Assembly (NCBI RefSeq): GCF_009497895.1
Contig: NZ_CP033116.1
Span: 1,054,001-1,118,000, forward strand
Length of the DNA: 64,000 bases
Reading direction: 5' to 3'
Source of the DNA: Halopseudomonas pelagia
GTDB taxonomy: Bacteria > Pseudomonadota > Gammaproteobacteria > Pseudomonadales > Pseudomonadaceae
Both the position numbers and the translations under genes were made by a program. Shown here in pieces: positions 56,899-64,000 of the stretch. The notes under the pieces are model-generated. The model ran no database searches and had not been told where the DNA came from. It saw nothing but the letters and a program-made list of their open reading frames with translations. Numbering within the stretch: the stretch's first letter is position 1; every line of letters begins with the position of its first letter.

Positions 56899-57300
56899 AT
56901 GAGAAAATTGAAGCAGGCAGGCTTCACTCTGATTGAGGTAATGATCGTGGCCGCGATCGTCGGCATTCTGGCAGCCATCGCTTATCCCTCTTACCAGGAA
57001 CACGTTCGCCAGGCGCGGCGCGCAGAGGTTGCAACTGTTCTGCTTGAGAGTGCCCAGTTGTTAGAGCGGCATTTTACCCGCCATGGCGCTTACGACGCGG
57101 GTACCCTGGTGCTGGCTAGCCAGAGCCCTGTGGCGGGACAAGCGGTATTTGCCCTCACTGCGGTGCTTGACGAGGATAGCTACAGTTTGACTGCACGCGC
57201 AGTGCCGCAGGGCATTTTGGCAGGGGACGTCTGTGCCCGGTACACGCTCAATCAGGTGGGGCAGCGCACGCCAGCTGACATTAGATGCTGGCGGCGCTGA
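56899..57300 (+). CDS. pilE: Type IV pilus minor pilin PilE
   Basis: A 133-aa pilin with the classical prepilin site MRKLKQAG followed by FTLIEVMIVAAIVGILAAIAYPSYQ, including the conserved Glu5. Two C-terminal cysteines (DVCARY, IRCWRR) form the usual D-loop disulfide. It closes the pilV-W-X-Y1-E operon. The pilY2 gene found between pilY1 and pilE in P. aeruginosa is missing; only 31 bases separate the two genes here. It converges with uraA across 9 bases. Confidence 0.93.
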   Translation: MRKLKQAGFTLIEVMIVAAIVGILAAIAYPSYQEHVRQARRAEVATVLLESAQLLERHFTRHGAYDAGTLVLASQSPVAGQAVFALTAVLDEDSYSLTARAVPQGILAGDVCARYTLNQVGQRTPADIRCWRR

Positions 57301-57309
57301 GAGTAGAGG

Positions 57310-58575
57310 TTACTCGGCGGGCTCTTCGCCAGCATCGGCGGCCATTTCAGCGGTGGGGTGGGGAAATAGCAGATTCATGAGAATGGCTACCACGCCGCAC
57401 AGGCTGATGCCCTGCAGACTGAAGCTGTCATTGCCAATGATCAGACCGCCGATACCGAATACCAGGGTCACTGACACAATGCACAGATTGCGCGCTTGTG
57501 ACAGGTCGACCTGGTGGCGGATAAGCGTATTCATGCCGACCACCGCGATGGAGCCAAACAGCAGGCAGAGAATGCCACCCATCACCGGTACCGGCATGCT
57601 CAACAGCACCGCGCCGAACTTGTCGATAAAGGCAAGGCCAATGGCAAACACCGCCGCCCAGATCATCACGTTGGGATTGAAATTGCGCGTCAACATCACA
57701 GCGCCGGTCACTTCCGAGTAGGTCGTGTTTGGCGGGCCACCAAAGCAGGCAGCGGCCGAGGTGGCCAGCCCGTCGCCGAGCAGCGTGCGCTGGAGCCCGG
57801 GCTTTCTGATGTAATCCTTGCCGGTTACCGAGCCAATCGCCAGCACGTCGCCGATATGTTCAATCGCCGGCGCAATGGCGACGGGGATCATGAACAGGAT
57901 CGCCGCCAGCTTGAATTCAGGGGTCACAAAGCTGGGTACCGCCATCCATTCGGCCTCCCCAACAACGCTGAAATCAACCACGCCGAGGAACCAGGACAAC
58001 CCGTAGCCCACCAGCACGCCGGCGAGAATCGGCACAAGTCTGAAAATACCCTTGGCAAACACCGCGAACACAATGGTGGTAGCCAAGGCGGACATGGAAA
58101 TAATCATCGCGGTGGAGTATTCGACCAATTGTGCACTGCCATCGCCGGCCTTGCCCATGGCCATATTGACGGCCACCGACGCCAACCCGAGACCGATAAC
58201 CATAATCACCGGCCCGACTACCACCGGTGGCAACAACCGGTGGATGAATCCAGGTCCACGCAGGCGCACGATCAAGCTGAGCAGGATATACATGAACCCC
58301 GCCGCCATGAGTCCGCCAAGCGTCGCGGGCAGGCCCCAGGTCTGATTGCTGTAGAGAATAGGAGCAATAAAGGCGAAGCTTGATGCGAGGAAAACCGGCA
58401 CCTGACGCTGGGTGGTGAACTGGAAAATCAAGGTGCCGATGCCGGCAGTGAACAACGCAACGCTGGGATTCATGCCGGTAATCAAGGGCATGAGTACCAG
58501 CGCGCCGAAAGCTACAAACAACATTTGCGAGCCTGCCAGCGCGCTGCGCCAGCCCGTGGTCTGCACTGCATCCAT
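57310..58575 (-). CDS. uraA: Uracil permease (NCS2 family)
   Basis: A 421-aa inner-membrane nucleobase:proton symporter with about 14 membrane segments. Family landmarks are visible: AFIAPIL in an early helix, AIAPAIEHIGDVLAIG with the substrate-contacting Glu-His region, and GGPPNTTYSEVTGAV. Its ATG shares a base with the upp stop (TGATG), so uracil uptake and its conversion to UMP are co-expressed, as in other bacteria. Confidence 0.94.
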   Translation of the reverse strand: MDAVQTTGWRSALAGSQMLFVAFGALVLMPLITGMNPSVALFTAGIGTLIFQFTTQRQVPVFLASSFAFIAPILYSNQTWGLPATLGGLMAAGFMYILLSLIVRLRGPGFIHRLLPPVVVGPVIMVIGLGLASVAVNMAMGKAGDGSAQLVEYSTAMIISMSALATTIVFAVFAKGIFRLVPILAGVLVGYGLSWFLGVVDFSVVGEAEWMAVPSFVTPEFKLAAILFMIPVAIAPAIEHIGDVLAIGSVTGKDYIRKPGLQRTLLGDGLATSAAACFGGPPNTTYSEVTGAVMLTRNFNPNVMIWAAVFAIGLAFIDKFGAVLLSMPVPVMGGILCLLFGSIAVVGMNTLIRHQVDLSQARNLCIVSVTLVFGIGGLIIGNDSFSLQGISLCGVVAILMNLLFPHPTAEMAADAGEEPAE

Positions 58576-59216
58576 CAGTGAACATCCTTCTGTTTGGTAC
58601 CGAAGATCTTGTCGCCGGCATCACCGAGGCCGGGAATGATATAGCCGTGCTCGTTGAGGCGCTCATCAATCGAGGCGGTAAATATCTGTACGTCTGGGTG
58701 CGCCTTGTAAACGCGGGCTATGCCCTCTGGCGCGGCGACCAGAACCAGTGCGCGGATCTCTCTGGCACCGGCGCGCTTGAGCATGTCTATGGTGGCGACC
58801 AGAGAGCCACCGGTGGCCAGCATTGGATCGATGATCAGTGCCATGCGTTGGTTCATTTCACCCACGAGTTTTTCCAGGTAGGTATCCGCCTCCAGGGTCT
58901 CCTCATTGCGCACCAGGCCGATCACACTGACCTTGGCGCTGGGGATCAAGCTGAGTACGCCGTCCAGCATGCCCAGGCCGGCGCGTAAAATGGGCACGAC
59001 AGTGACCTTCTTACCGGAAAGTTTTTCCACCTCGACGGTGCCGCACCAACCCTCGATCTGTTGAGGTTCCAACGGCATATCCTGGGTGGCTTCATAGGTC
59101 AGCAGGGCCGCCACTTCCTGCGCCAGTTCACGAAAGTTCTTCGTACTGATCTCGGCTCGGCGCATCAGGCCCAGCTTGTGGCGGATCAGAGGGTGACGTA
59201 TTTCTTTGATATTCAT
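58575..59216 (-). CDS. upp: Uracil phosphoribosyltransferase
   Basis: A 213-aa enzyme converting uracil and PRPP to UMP. The PRPP motif is in [18 protein letters not shown], and the uracil-binding loop near the C-terminus reads [19 protein letters not shown]. The start [17 protein letters not shown] is typical. A GAGAG site precedes the ATG. It forms a two-gene operon with uraA and diverges from hpt across 163 bases, where no strong promoter consensus stands out. Confidence 0.96.
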   Translation of the reverse strand: MNIKEIRHPLIRHKLGLMRRAEISTKNFRELAQEVAALLTYEATQDMPLEPQQIEGWCGTVEVEKLSGKKVTVVPILRAGLGMLDGVLSLIPSAKVSVIGLVRNEETLEADTYLEKLVGEMNQRMALIIDPMLATGGSLVATIDMLKRAGAREIRALVLVAAPEGIARVYKAHPDVQIFTASIDERLNEHGYIIPGLGDAGDKIFGTKQKDVH

Positions 59217-59379
59217 CAGCAGATACTCTCGTGCGGGGCGCTTGGAATGGGCATAGCCTAAACTAATGTCCGTTTGCGGTCATCCGCCTTGATCCGTCGC
59301 GCGACCCGCCGTGCTTGCCTTTCGCGCTCAGGATCAGTAATTTGCGCACCCTCTATTAGCTTCGTACCGGGAGTTCTGC

Positions 59380-59937
59380 ATGTCCGTCGATCTGGATCAC
59401 ATTCGGCAAGTCAAGGCCGAGGCCGACTGCCTGTTTACCGCGGCCGATATAGAAGCGGCCATGGATCGCATGGCAGCCGAGATCAATGCCGCGTTGGCCG
59501 ATAGTAATCCCATCGTCTATAGCGTGATGAATGGCGGCCTGGTGATTGCTGGTCAACTGGTGACCCGCCTGGACTTCCCGATGGAGGTTGGCTATCTGCA
59601 TGCCACGCGTTATCGGAATAAGCTGTCCGGCGGCGAGCTGTTCTGGAAGGCTCGCGCCGAGCATTCGCTGGTCGGGCGCACGGTGCTGATCGTCGACGAC
59701 ATTCTTGACGAAGGTCACACCCTGGCAGCCATTGTTGAATATTGCCGGGATGCGGGCGCTAGCCAGGTGCTTACCGCGGTCTTGCTCGACAAGCAGCATG
59801 ACCGCAAGGCCTACGCGGGGATGCGCGCGGACTTTACCGGGATGCCGGTAGTAGATCGCTACATCTTCGGCTTTGGCCTGGACTACAAGGGCTATTGGCG
59901 CAATGCCAACGGTATTTTTGCGATACCTGAAGCCTGA
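59380..59937 (+). CDS. hpt: Hypoxanthine-guanine phosphoribosyltransferase
   Basis: A 185-aa purine salvage enzyme making IMP or GMP from the free base and PRPP. The PRPP motif is VLIVDDILDEGHT, with the flexible-loop region HATRYRNKLSGGELFW before it and GFGLDYKGYWRN near the end. P. aeruginosa has it beside upp-uraA (PA4645). A small CCAGG/CCTGG hairpin follows the stop without a T-run. Confidence 0.93.
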   Translation: MSVDLDHIRQVKAEADCLFTAADIEAAMDRMAAEINAALADSNPIVYSVMNGGLVIAGQLVTRLDFPMEVGYLHATRYRNKLSGGELFWKARAEHSLVGRTVLIVDDILDEGHTLAAIVEYCRDAGASQVLTAVLLDKQHDRKAYAGMRADFTGMPVVDRYIFGFGLDYKGYWRNANGIFAIPEA

Positions 59938-59964
59938 TCCAGGCGCCCTGGTAGCCTGAGCGCT

Positions 59965-61710
59965 TCAGATTTTTGCCGAGGCGTTGTCTTCATCGGCCAG
60001 TTGCTGACGAATCAGCTCTGCGACCCGGTCCGGATTGGCGACATAGTGCCGGCGACCCTGTAGCGCACCTACCCCGGCGCGCTTGAGTTTGAGACGCACC
60101 GAAGCGTTGACGCCGATCAGGTATACGCGGATTTCCCGCCGGTCCAGATCTCTCAGCGCTTTCTCAAACATCACCAGCGCGCTCATATCCATGCTCGGCA
60201 CCGCCTGCATATCGATCGCCAGGAACGCAATGCCTTCGTCAAAGCGGCTCATGGCGCTCAAGGCCTTGTCTGCTGCTGCGAAAAACAAGGGGCCGTTGAT
60301 CTGGTACAAGGCGACGCTGTCGGGCAACTCTGACAGGGCAAGGTGCTGATGCCGCGGCATCTTCGCCCCTTGGCTAAGGTCCGCCATGCGTTTGATGAAC
60401 AACGCTGAAGCCAGCAACAACCCGACGCCCACGGCCAGCACCATATCGAACAACACCGTCAGCGCCAGGCAGATCAGCAGTACCCACACGTCCTGCCGCG
60501 GCCCAATTCGCAACATGTGCAGTACGTGAGGAACCTCGCTCATGTTCCACGCCACGATCAGCAGCATCGCCGCGAGCGAGGCCATGGGCAAATAGGCAAA
60601 CAGGTCGGCCAGTAGCACCACCGCGAGCAGGATGACCAGCGCGTGGAAAACCCCAGCCATCGGTGTGCGTGCACCCGAACGCACGCTGGTAGCCGTCCGC
60701 GCAATGGCTGCCGTCGCAGTGATGCCGCCGAAGAATGGCACGATCATATTGCCCAGCCCCTGACCCATCAGTTCCGCATTGGGATCGTGGCGAGTATTGG
60801 CCATACCGTCGGCGACCAGCGCACAGAGTAGCGATTCGATCGCGCCGAGCATTGCCACCGCCAGGGAGAAAGGCAGCAGCTCGCGCAACAGATTGAAGTT
60901 CACCTGCAAAGGCGTTCCGTCAGCACCGGGCAGGGTCCAGGGCAATAGCCACTGCGGGGCAAAAGGGGGAATGCCGGGATGCGTTATCCCGTCTATTTCG
61001 TAACTGAAGCGCGAACCGAGCGTGCTCACCTGCAGGTCGAGCTGTAACAGCAGTACAGCGAGCAAACTGCCTACGAGCAGAGCGACAAGGTGCCCCGGGA
61101 TGCGGCGGGTGAGGTATGGCCAACCGAGCAGAACCAGCAGGGTCGCCGAGCCGACCAGTGTGTCGCCGAGTTGAATGCTGGGGAGGGCTGAAGCGAGCGC
61201 CTGAACCTGATCCAGATAGCTTTCGTGCTGGCCCACGTTCTGCAGGCCAAAGAAATCCTTGATCTGCAGGGTGGCGATGACGATGCCGATGCCCGCGGTA
61301 AACCCCATCACTACCGGGTAGGGCACAAACTGGATCAGATTGCCCATCCGTGCCAGACCGAGTACCAATAAGATTACCCCGGACATGCCGGTGACCAACA
61401 GCAGCCCGCCCAGCCCGTAGGCCTGCGTGATGGGTAGAAGAATCACCACAAAGGCCGCGGTCGGGCCCGATATGTTGAATCTTGAGCCGCCCGCCAGGGC
61501 AATGACGAGGCCGCCGATAATGCCGGTATACAGTCCATGTTGGGGGGCTACCCCAACGGCAATGGCCAGCGCCATGGCCAGTGGGATGGCGATAATGCCG
61601 ACGGTCAGCCCGGCGAGCAAATCGCCGCGCAATGTAGCGAGGCTGTAACCTTCCCGTAAGCTGTCGCGCAGTGCGGTGAACAGCGGCAGCTTGATGGACG
61701 CTTTGCTCAT
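59965..61710 (-). CDS. SulP family anion transporter with STAS domain
   Basis: A 581-aa inner-membrane transporter of the SLC26/SulP family. The core holds about 12-14 membrane segments with the family signature SLATLRGDLLAGLTVGIIAIPLAMA and GLYTGIIGGLV; the C-terminal STAS domain follows (about 440-560; FLAIDMQAVPSMDMSALVMFEKAL). Substrates in bacteria include sulfate, bicarbonate and C4-dicarboxylates (DauA), and this one is not resolved. A longer frame runs to 61881, but ATG 61710 (MSKASIKLPLF) fits the family; the longer version would overlap the divergent gene. Confidence 0.92.
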   Translation of the reverse strand: MSKASIKLPLFTALRDSLREGYSLATLRGDLLAGLTVGIIAIPLAMALAIAVGVAPQHGLYTGIIGGLVIALAGGSRFNISGPTAAFVVILLPITQAYGLGGLLLVTGMSGVILLVLGLARMGNLIQFVPYPVVMGFTAGIGIVIATLQIKDFFGLQNVGQHESYLDQVQALASALPSIQLGDTLVGSATLLVLLGWPYLTRRIPGHLVALLVGSLLAVLLLQLDLQVSTLGSRFSYEIDGITHPGIPPFAPQWLLPWTLPGADGTPLQVNFNLLRELLPFSLAVAMLGAIESLLCALVADGMANTRHDPNAELMGQGLGNMIVPFFGGITATAAIARTATSVRSGARTPMAGVFHALVILLAVVLLADLFAYLPMASLAAMLLIVAWNMSEVPHVLHMLRIGPRQDVWVLLICLALTVLFDMVLAVGVGLLLASALFIKRMADLSQGAKMPRHQHLALSELPDSVALYQINGPLFFAAADKALSAMSRFDEGIAFLAIDMQAVPSMDMSALVMFEKALRDLDRREIRVYLIGVNASVRLKLKRAGVGALQGRRHYVANPDRVAELIRQQLADEDNASAKI

Positions 61711-61783
61711 GGGGTATCTCGGATTGACAAAGGTAAGGCGGGAGTGCCACAACAGATCTTTGTCTGTTTCAAAGGGGAAACGC

Positions 61784-62263
61784 ATGTCGATAGGTTCCAA
61801 AGCACTAGTTAGCATACTCCTCGCGCTGCTGAGTAGTGCACCTATGGCTAATACGCTGGGTCTGCCACATGACCAGTACATGCCGGATGATCTCTATGCT
61901 GCGCGGCAGGACAAGCCCGATCAGATGCTGTTCGAGGTGGACAGTTACCGCCTGACCCTGGGCACCGAGTACCGACCCAACGCTTTGCCTTCACCGCAGT
62001 CCGCGGGCGTCTGGGTGTTTGTGCAAGGGCGCAGCTTGATCGCCGGGAGCCCGGTCCATCAGGCGCGGATTGCTTTTGTGGACGCCGGCAGTAAAGCCCG
62101 TCCCGCCAGGCTTGAGCCCGACACTCAGACCCTGCTTATCGAATATCCAGTAGCGCACATGCAAACCCTGATGCGTCTGCTTGATGGCGACGCTCCGGCA
62201 TTTGTGCAGGCACGCTTTTATGGTAATGGCACGATTTGGGCGGATGTGCATGGCGGCGACTAG
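61784..62263 (+). CDS. Periplasmic protein of unknown function
   Basis: A 159-aa protein with a signal peptide MSIGSKALVSILLALLSSAPMA, cleaved before NTLGLPHD. I do not recognise a domain with confidence; the segment MLFEVDSYRLTLGTEYRPN and the glycine-rich VWVFVQGRSLIAGSP look beta-rich. P. aeruginosa has an uncharacterised gene (PA4643) at this place. ATG 61784 follows AAGGGGA; the frame opens at 61676, inside the SulP gene on the other strand. The next gene starts 58 bases downstream. Confidence 0.75.
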   Translation: MSIGSKALVSILLALLSSAPMANTLGLPHDQYMPDDLYAARQDKPDQMLFEVDSYRLTLGTEYRPNALPSPQSAGVWVFVQGRSLIAGSPVHQARIAFVDAGSKARPARLEPDTQTLLIEYPVAHMQTLMRLLDGDAPAFVQARFYGNGTIWADVHGGD

Positions 62264-62321
62264 TGAGTACGCTGCGGGCTGGGTACAATGCGGACTTTGC
62301 AATTTGCTGAGGTAGCTAAGG

Positions 62322-62615
62322 GTGCGTAAAGATAAAGAAAAGGTGATTGGCGAGCCGATGACCGATGAGCAGGTAGCGGTTTTTCTTCAGGCGCGGCCGT
62401 ACGCGGGCGAATCAGTTGAACACCACATTCTGACGCGAGCTTACCGTGGTTTGCGCGCGCATGACTTCGAGCGTTTTGTGCAGATGTTCAAAGCGCAGGG
62501 TTTCGACTTGAATGCGCTCGATGCCAATGGTCAGACCTTTCTGCAAACCATTACCGAGCACGCTCAAGCGCAGGACTACGCCGAGGTGCTCAAAGCCGCC
62601 GGCGCTAAGGCCTGA
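62322..62615 (+). CDS. PA4642 family protein
   Basis: A 97-aa cytoplasmic protein conserved in Pseudomonas, starting at GTG 62322 with MRKDKEKVIGEPMTDEQV and ending in an ankyrin-like helical pair (FNLNAL-type DLNALDANGQTFLQTITEHAQ). Function is unknown. The TGAGG upstream may serve as ribosome site. Its last 40 bases overlap the 3' end of the small convergent gene at 62576-62845. Confidence 0.82.
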   Translation: MRKDKEKVIGEPMTDEQVAVFLQARPYAGESVEHHILTRAYRGLRAHDFERFVQMFKAQGFDLNALDANGQTFLQTITEHAQAQDYAEVLKAAGAKA

Positions 62616-62845
62616 GGGTTAGATAACGGCGGTGGCAGGGCGGATGACGTGGTCGCTGAACTCACACTGGCATGCTTGGGTAAAGGCTGGCCGAGCCACA
62701 GCGGATTGAACTCGCTGACCTGTACCCAGCGTCCGCTATCAGGCGTGTTCTCCAGCACCCACAGCGACACGCAGTTGCCTTGGGTGTCCAGTTGGGCGAA
62801 ATTTCGAGTCACGGGCTGGCGCCGCAGCAGTCTTGAAATCAGCAT
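62576..62845 (-). CDS. Small conserved hypothetical protein
   Basis: An 89-aa frame starting MLISRLLRRQPVTRNFAQLD, with a compact GNCVSLWVLE core and a WVQVSEFNPLWLGQPLP segment, followed by a Ser/Ala/Pro-rich tail. The first 60 residues look like a real conserved domain, similar in layout to small proteins I recall in pseudomonads, but no family name can be given. The tail runs over the end of the PA4642-type gene on the other strand. Confidence 0.55.
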   Translation of the reverse strand: MLISRLLRRQPVTRNFAQLDTQGNCVSLWVLENTPDSGRWVQVSEFNPLWLGQPLPKHASVSSATTSSALPPPLSNPQALAPAALSTSA

Positions 62846-63010
62846 GGGAATCCTCCAGAAAGATCTCCAGTTTGCCCTTGGAAGATGTCATCAGTGTGAC
62901 CATTCAAGCCTCACCGCTCGAGCTGGAACCAGCGTATGCTGGGGGATGTCCAAGCTGCCAATGTCGGCGCTGTTTCGTTTATTTCATTATCAAGTTCAGG
63001 AGAGTTGAGT

Positions 63011-63595
63011 ATGCTTAATCGTTTGGCAATGCTGGCCGTGGCGGGTCTCGCGGTGGTGCTGGTCGGCTGTGCGCATAGCCCACAGCAACTGAATGTGCAG
63101 CCCAAGGTGCTGGTGCCGCTCAATCCGGTGGCCAGTTCGCAGCCAGTCGCGGTGGTGGTTCAGGACACACGCCAGTCCAAGGTGCTCGGCACCCGCGGCG
63201 GTCTTTACCCGAACTCAAGCAACCTGACGATTAACGATCAGGCGCTGACGCAGATCAAGCAGCAGGTCGAGCAATCGCTTCGGCAATTGGGCTTCATGGT
63301 GGTCGCCGAAGACACGCCAAATGCTAATCGGCTCACTGTCAGCCTCGCCGAGCTTAGCTACCAGTCACCCACAGCTACTACCTACGTTACAGAAGCGGAC
63401 ATAGGCGCGACCTTCGCAGCCGAAGCGCGGGGCATGAACCAGCAGTACAAGGGACGCTACGGTGCTTCAGCCAATCATCGTTTTGGCTACGCGCCGAACC
63501 AGGCAACCAATACGCGCCTGGTGACCGATGTGATGAGTGATGCATTAACGCGGGTGTTCAAGGATCCGGAGATTTTGCGCGTGCTGCAGCAGTAA
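63011..63595 (+). CDS. YajG family lipoprotein
   Basis: A 194-aa lipoprotein. The signal peptide ends in the lipobox LVGC (lipidated Cys20). The mature part matches the YajG family: VVVQDTRQSKVLGTRGG, an internal helix QALTQIKQQVEQSLRQLGF and the C-terminal LVTDVMSDALTRVFKDPEI. It should sit in the outer membrane facing the periplasm; function is unknown. ATG 63011 follows AGGAGAG. A perfect terminator follows the stop. Confidence 0.88.
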   Translation: MLNRLAMLAVAGLAVVLVGCAHSPQQLNVQPKVLVPLNPVASSQPVAVVVQDTRQSKVLGTRGGLYPNSSNLTINDQALTQIKQQVEQSLRQLGFMVVAEDTPNANRLTVSLAELSYQSPTATTYVTEADIGATFAAEARGMNQQYKGRYGASANHRFGYAPNQATNTRLVTDVMSDALTRVFKDPEILRVLQQ

Positions 63596-63617
63596 GTCCC
63601 AGCACTGGCAGGACGAT

Positions 63618-63651
63618 AAAAGCCCGATCAGCACTTGCCGATCGGGCTTTT
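63618..63651. terminator. Bidirectional terminator after the YajG-like gene
   Basis: A 12-bp stem AAAAGCCCGATC/GATCGGGCTTTT with a 10-base loop, giving T-runs on both strands. It separates the rightward lipoprotein gene from the leftward BetT-type gene. Confidence 0.92.
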
Positions 63652-63656
63652 TCGTT

Positions 63657-64000
63657 TTAGCTGGTGGGCTTGACCTCCGGTACGTCATGCAGCATCTCAT
63701 CATGCTCGGCCATGTTCCACGGCAGGCTGCCGGGGGATATATGCAGGAAGTGCAGATACTTCTCGAAGTGGTCGAGGATATCGCCAATCAGCTCCTGCTG
63801 GTCATAACCGTAGACGTCGTAAGTCTGACCACCGCGACGCAAAAACACCTCGGCGCGGTAGTAGAACTCCTTCGCCTCGTCAGCACGAGCCATCTGCGGA
63901 AACGCAAAGCTCGGCCGCGCATACTCGCGCATGCGCACGTCGTAGATAAAGTCGAGCTCACCTTCCTTGATGATTTCGATATACACCCGGCCATGTTCGG
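63657..64000 (-). CDS. BCCT family (BetT-like) transporter, C-terminal part (partial)
   Basis: The frame enters from the right edge of the window and stops at TAA 63657. The visible 114 residues hold no membrane segment and match the cytoplasmic C-terminal domain of BetT-type choline transporters: ELDFIYDVRMREYARP, EFYYRAEVFLRRGGQTYDVYG and DILDHFEKYLHFLHISPG. The long soluble tail is the part known to sense osmolarity in BetT proteins. The membrane part lies outside the window, so the name rests on this domain only. Confidence 0.78.
   Translation of the reverse strand, partial: EHGRVYIEIIKEGELDFIYDVRMREYARPSFAFPQMARADEAKEFYYRAEVFLRRGGQTYDVYGYDQQELIGDILDHFEKYLHFLHISPGSLPWNMAEHDEMLHDVPEVKPTS

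Overview
The window is chromosomal DNA of a gammaproteobacterium of the Pseudomonas/Halopseudomonas type. Many proteins read as close Pseudomonas orthologues. From memory of the P. aeruginosa PAO1 map, the gene order follows the stretch PA4679 back to PA4642: rimI, carbonic anhydrase, tRNA-Met, ychF, pth, rplY, prs, tRNA-Gln, ispE, lolB, a TPR lipoprotein, hemA, prfA, prmC, moeB, murI, pagL, phr, hemH, uraA, upp, hpt and a PA4642-type gene. Against this housekeeping backbone, three regions stand out as accessory.

Region by region: 1-3.1 kb holds a coupled run of rimI, a beta carbonic anhydrase, an EamA transporter and an isocitrate/homoisocitrate-type dehydrogenase. Next come a tRNA-Met with its own promoter and terminator and a large DUF748/AsmA-like envelope protein on the minus strand. 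From 6.3 to 26.5 kb lies a surface-adhesin module: a SapC-family protein, a giant (about 5,680 aa) LktA-family filamentous adhesin (TpsA) and its FhaC/ShlB outer-membrane transporter (TpsB). The module sits between a decayed copy of the ychF 3' end, which still has a terminator, and the intact ychF gene, so it looks like an insertion at that locus. From 26.5 to 33.3 kb is the conserved minus-strand block ychF-pth-rplY-prs-tRNA-Gln-ispE-lolB-TPR. From 33.5 to 38.2 kb is the plus-strand operon hemA-prfA-prmC-moeB-murI, followed by a PagL lipid A deacylase.

From 38.9 to 46.3 kb there is an eight-gene minus-strand operon in which nearly every gene overlaps the next: a MerR/LitR-like regulator, DNA photolyase, SnoaL/NTF2-like protein, short-chain dehydrogenase, FAD amine-oxidase-like protein, DUF1365, Cfa-family methyltransferase and DUF2878. 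It looks like a light or photo-oxidative stress operon that repairs DNA and modifies membrane fatty acids. A palindrome and several TGTAYA elements lie upstream. Related elements precede a second small operon (renalase-like oxidoreductase plus Trp-rich protein). Then come a TIGR01777 epimerase, hemH, a LysE exporter and a D-2-hydroxyacid dehydrogenase.

From 51.7 to 57.3 kb is a type IV pilus minor-pilin operon, pilV-pilW-pilX-pilY1-pilE, placed where P. aeruginosa, as I recall, has the cupE fimbrial genes. PilY1 carries an in-frame 9-bp tandem repeat and a cysteine-rich tail. The last part holds pyrimidine and purine salvage genes (uraA-upp, hpt), a SulP transporter, small conserved Pseudomonas proteins, a YajG-like lipoprotein and the C-terminal end of a BetT-type transporter cut by the window edge.
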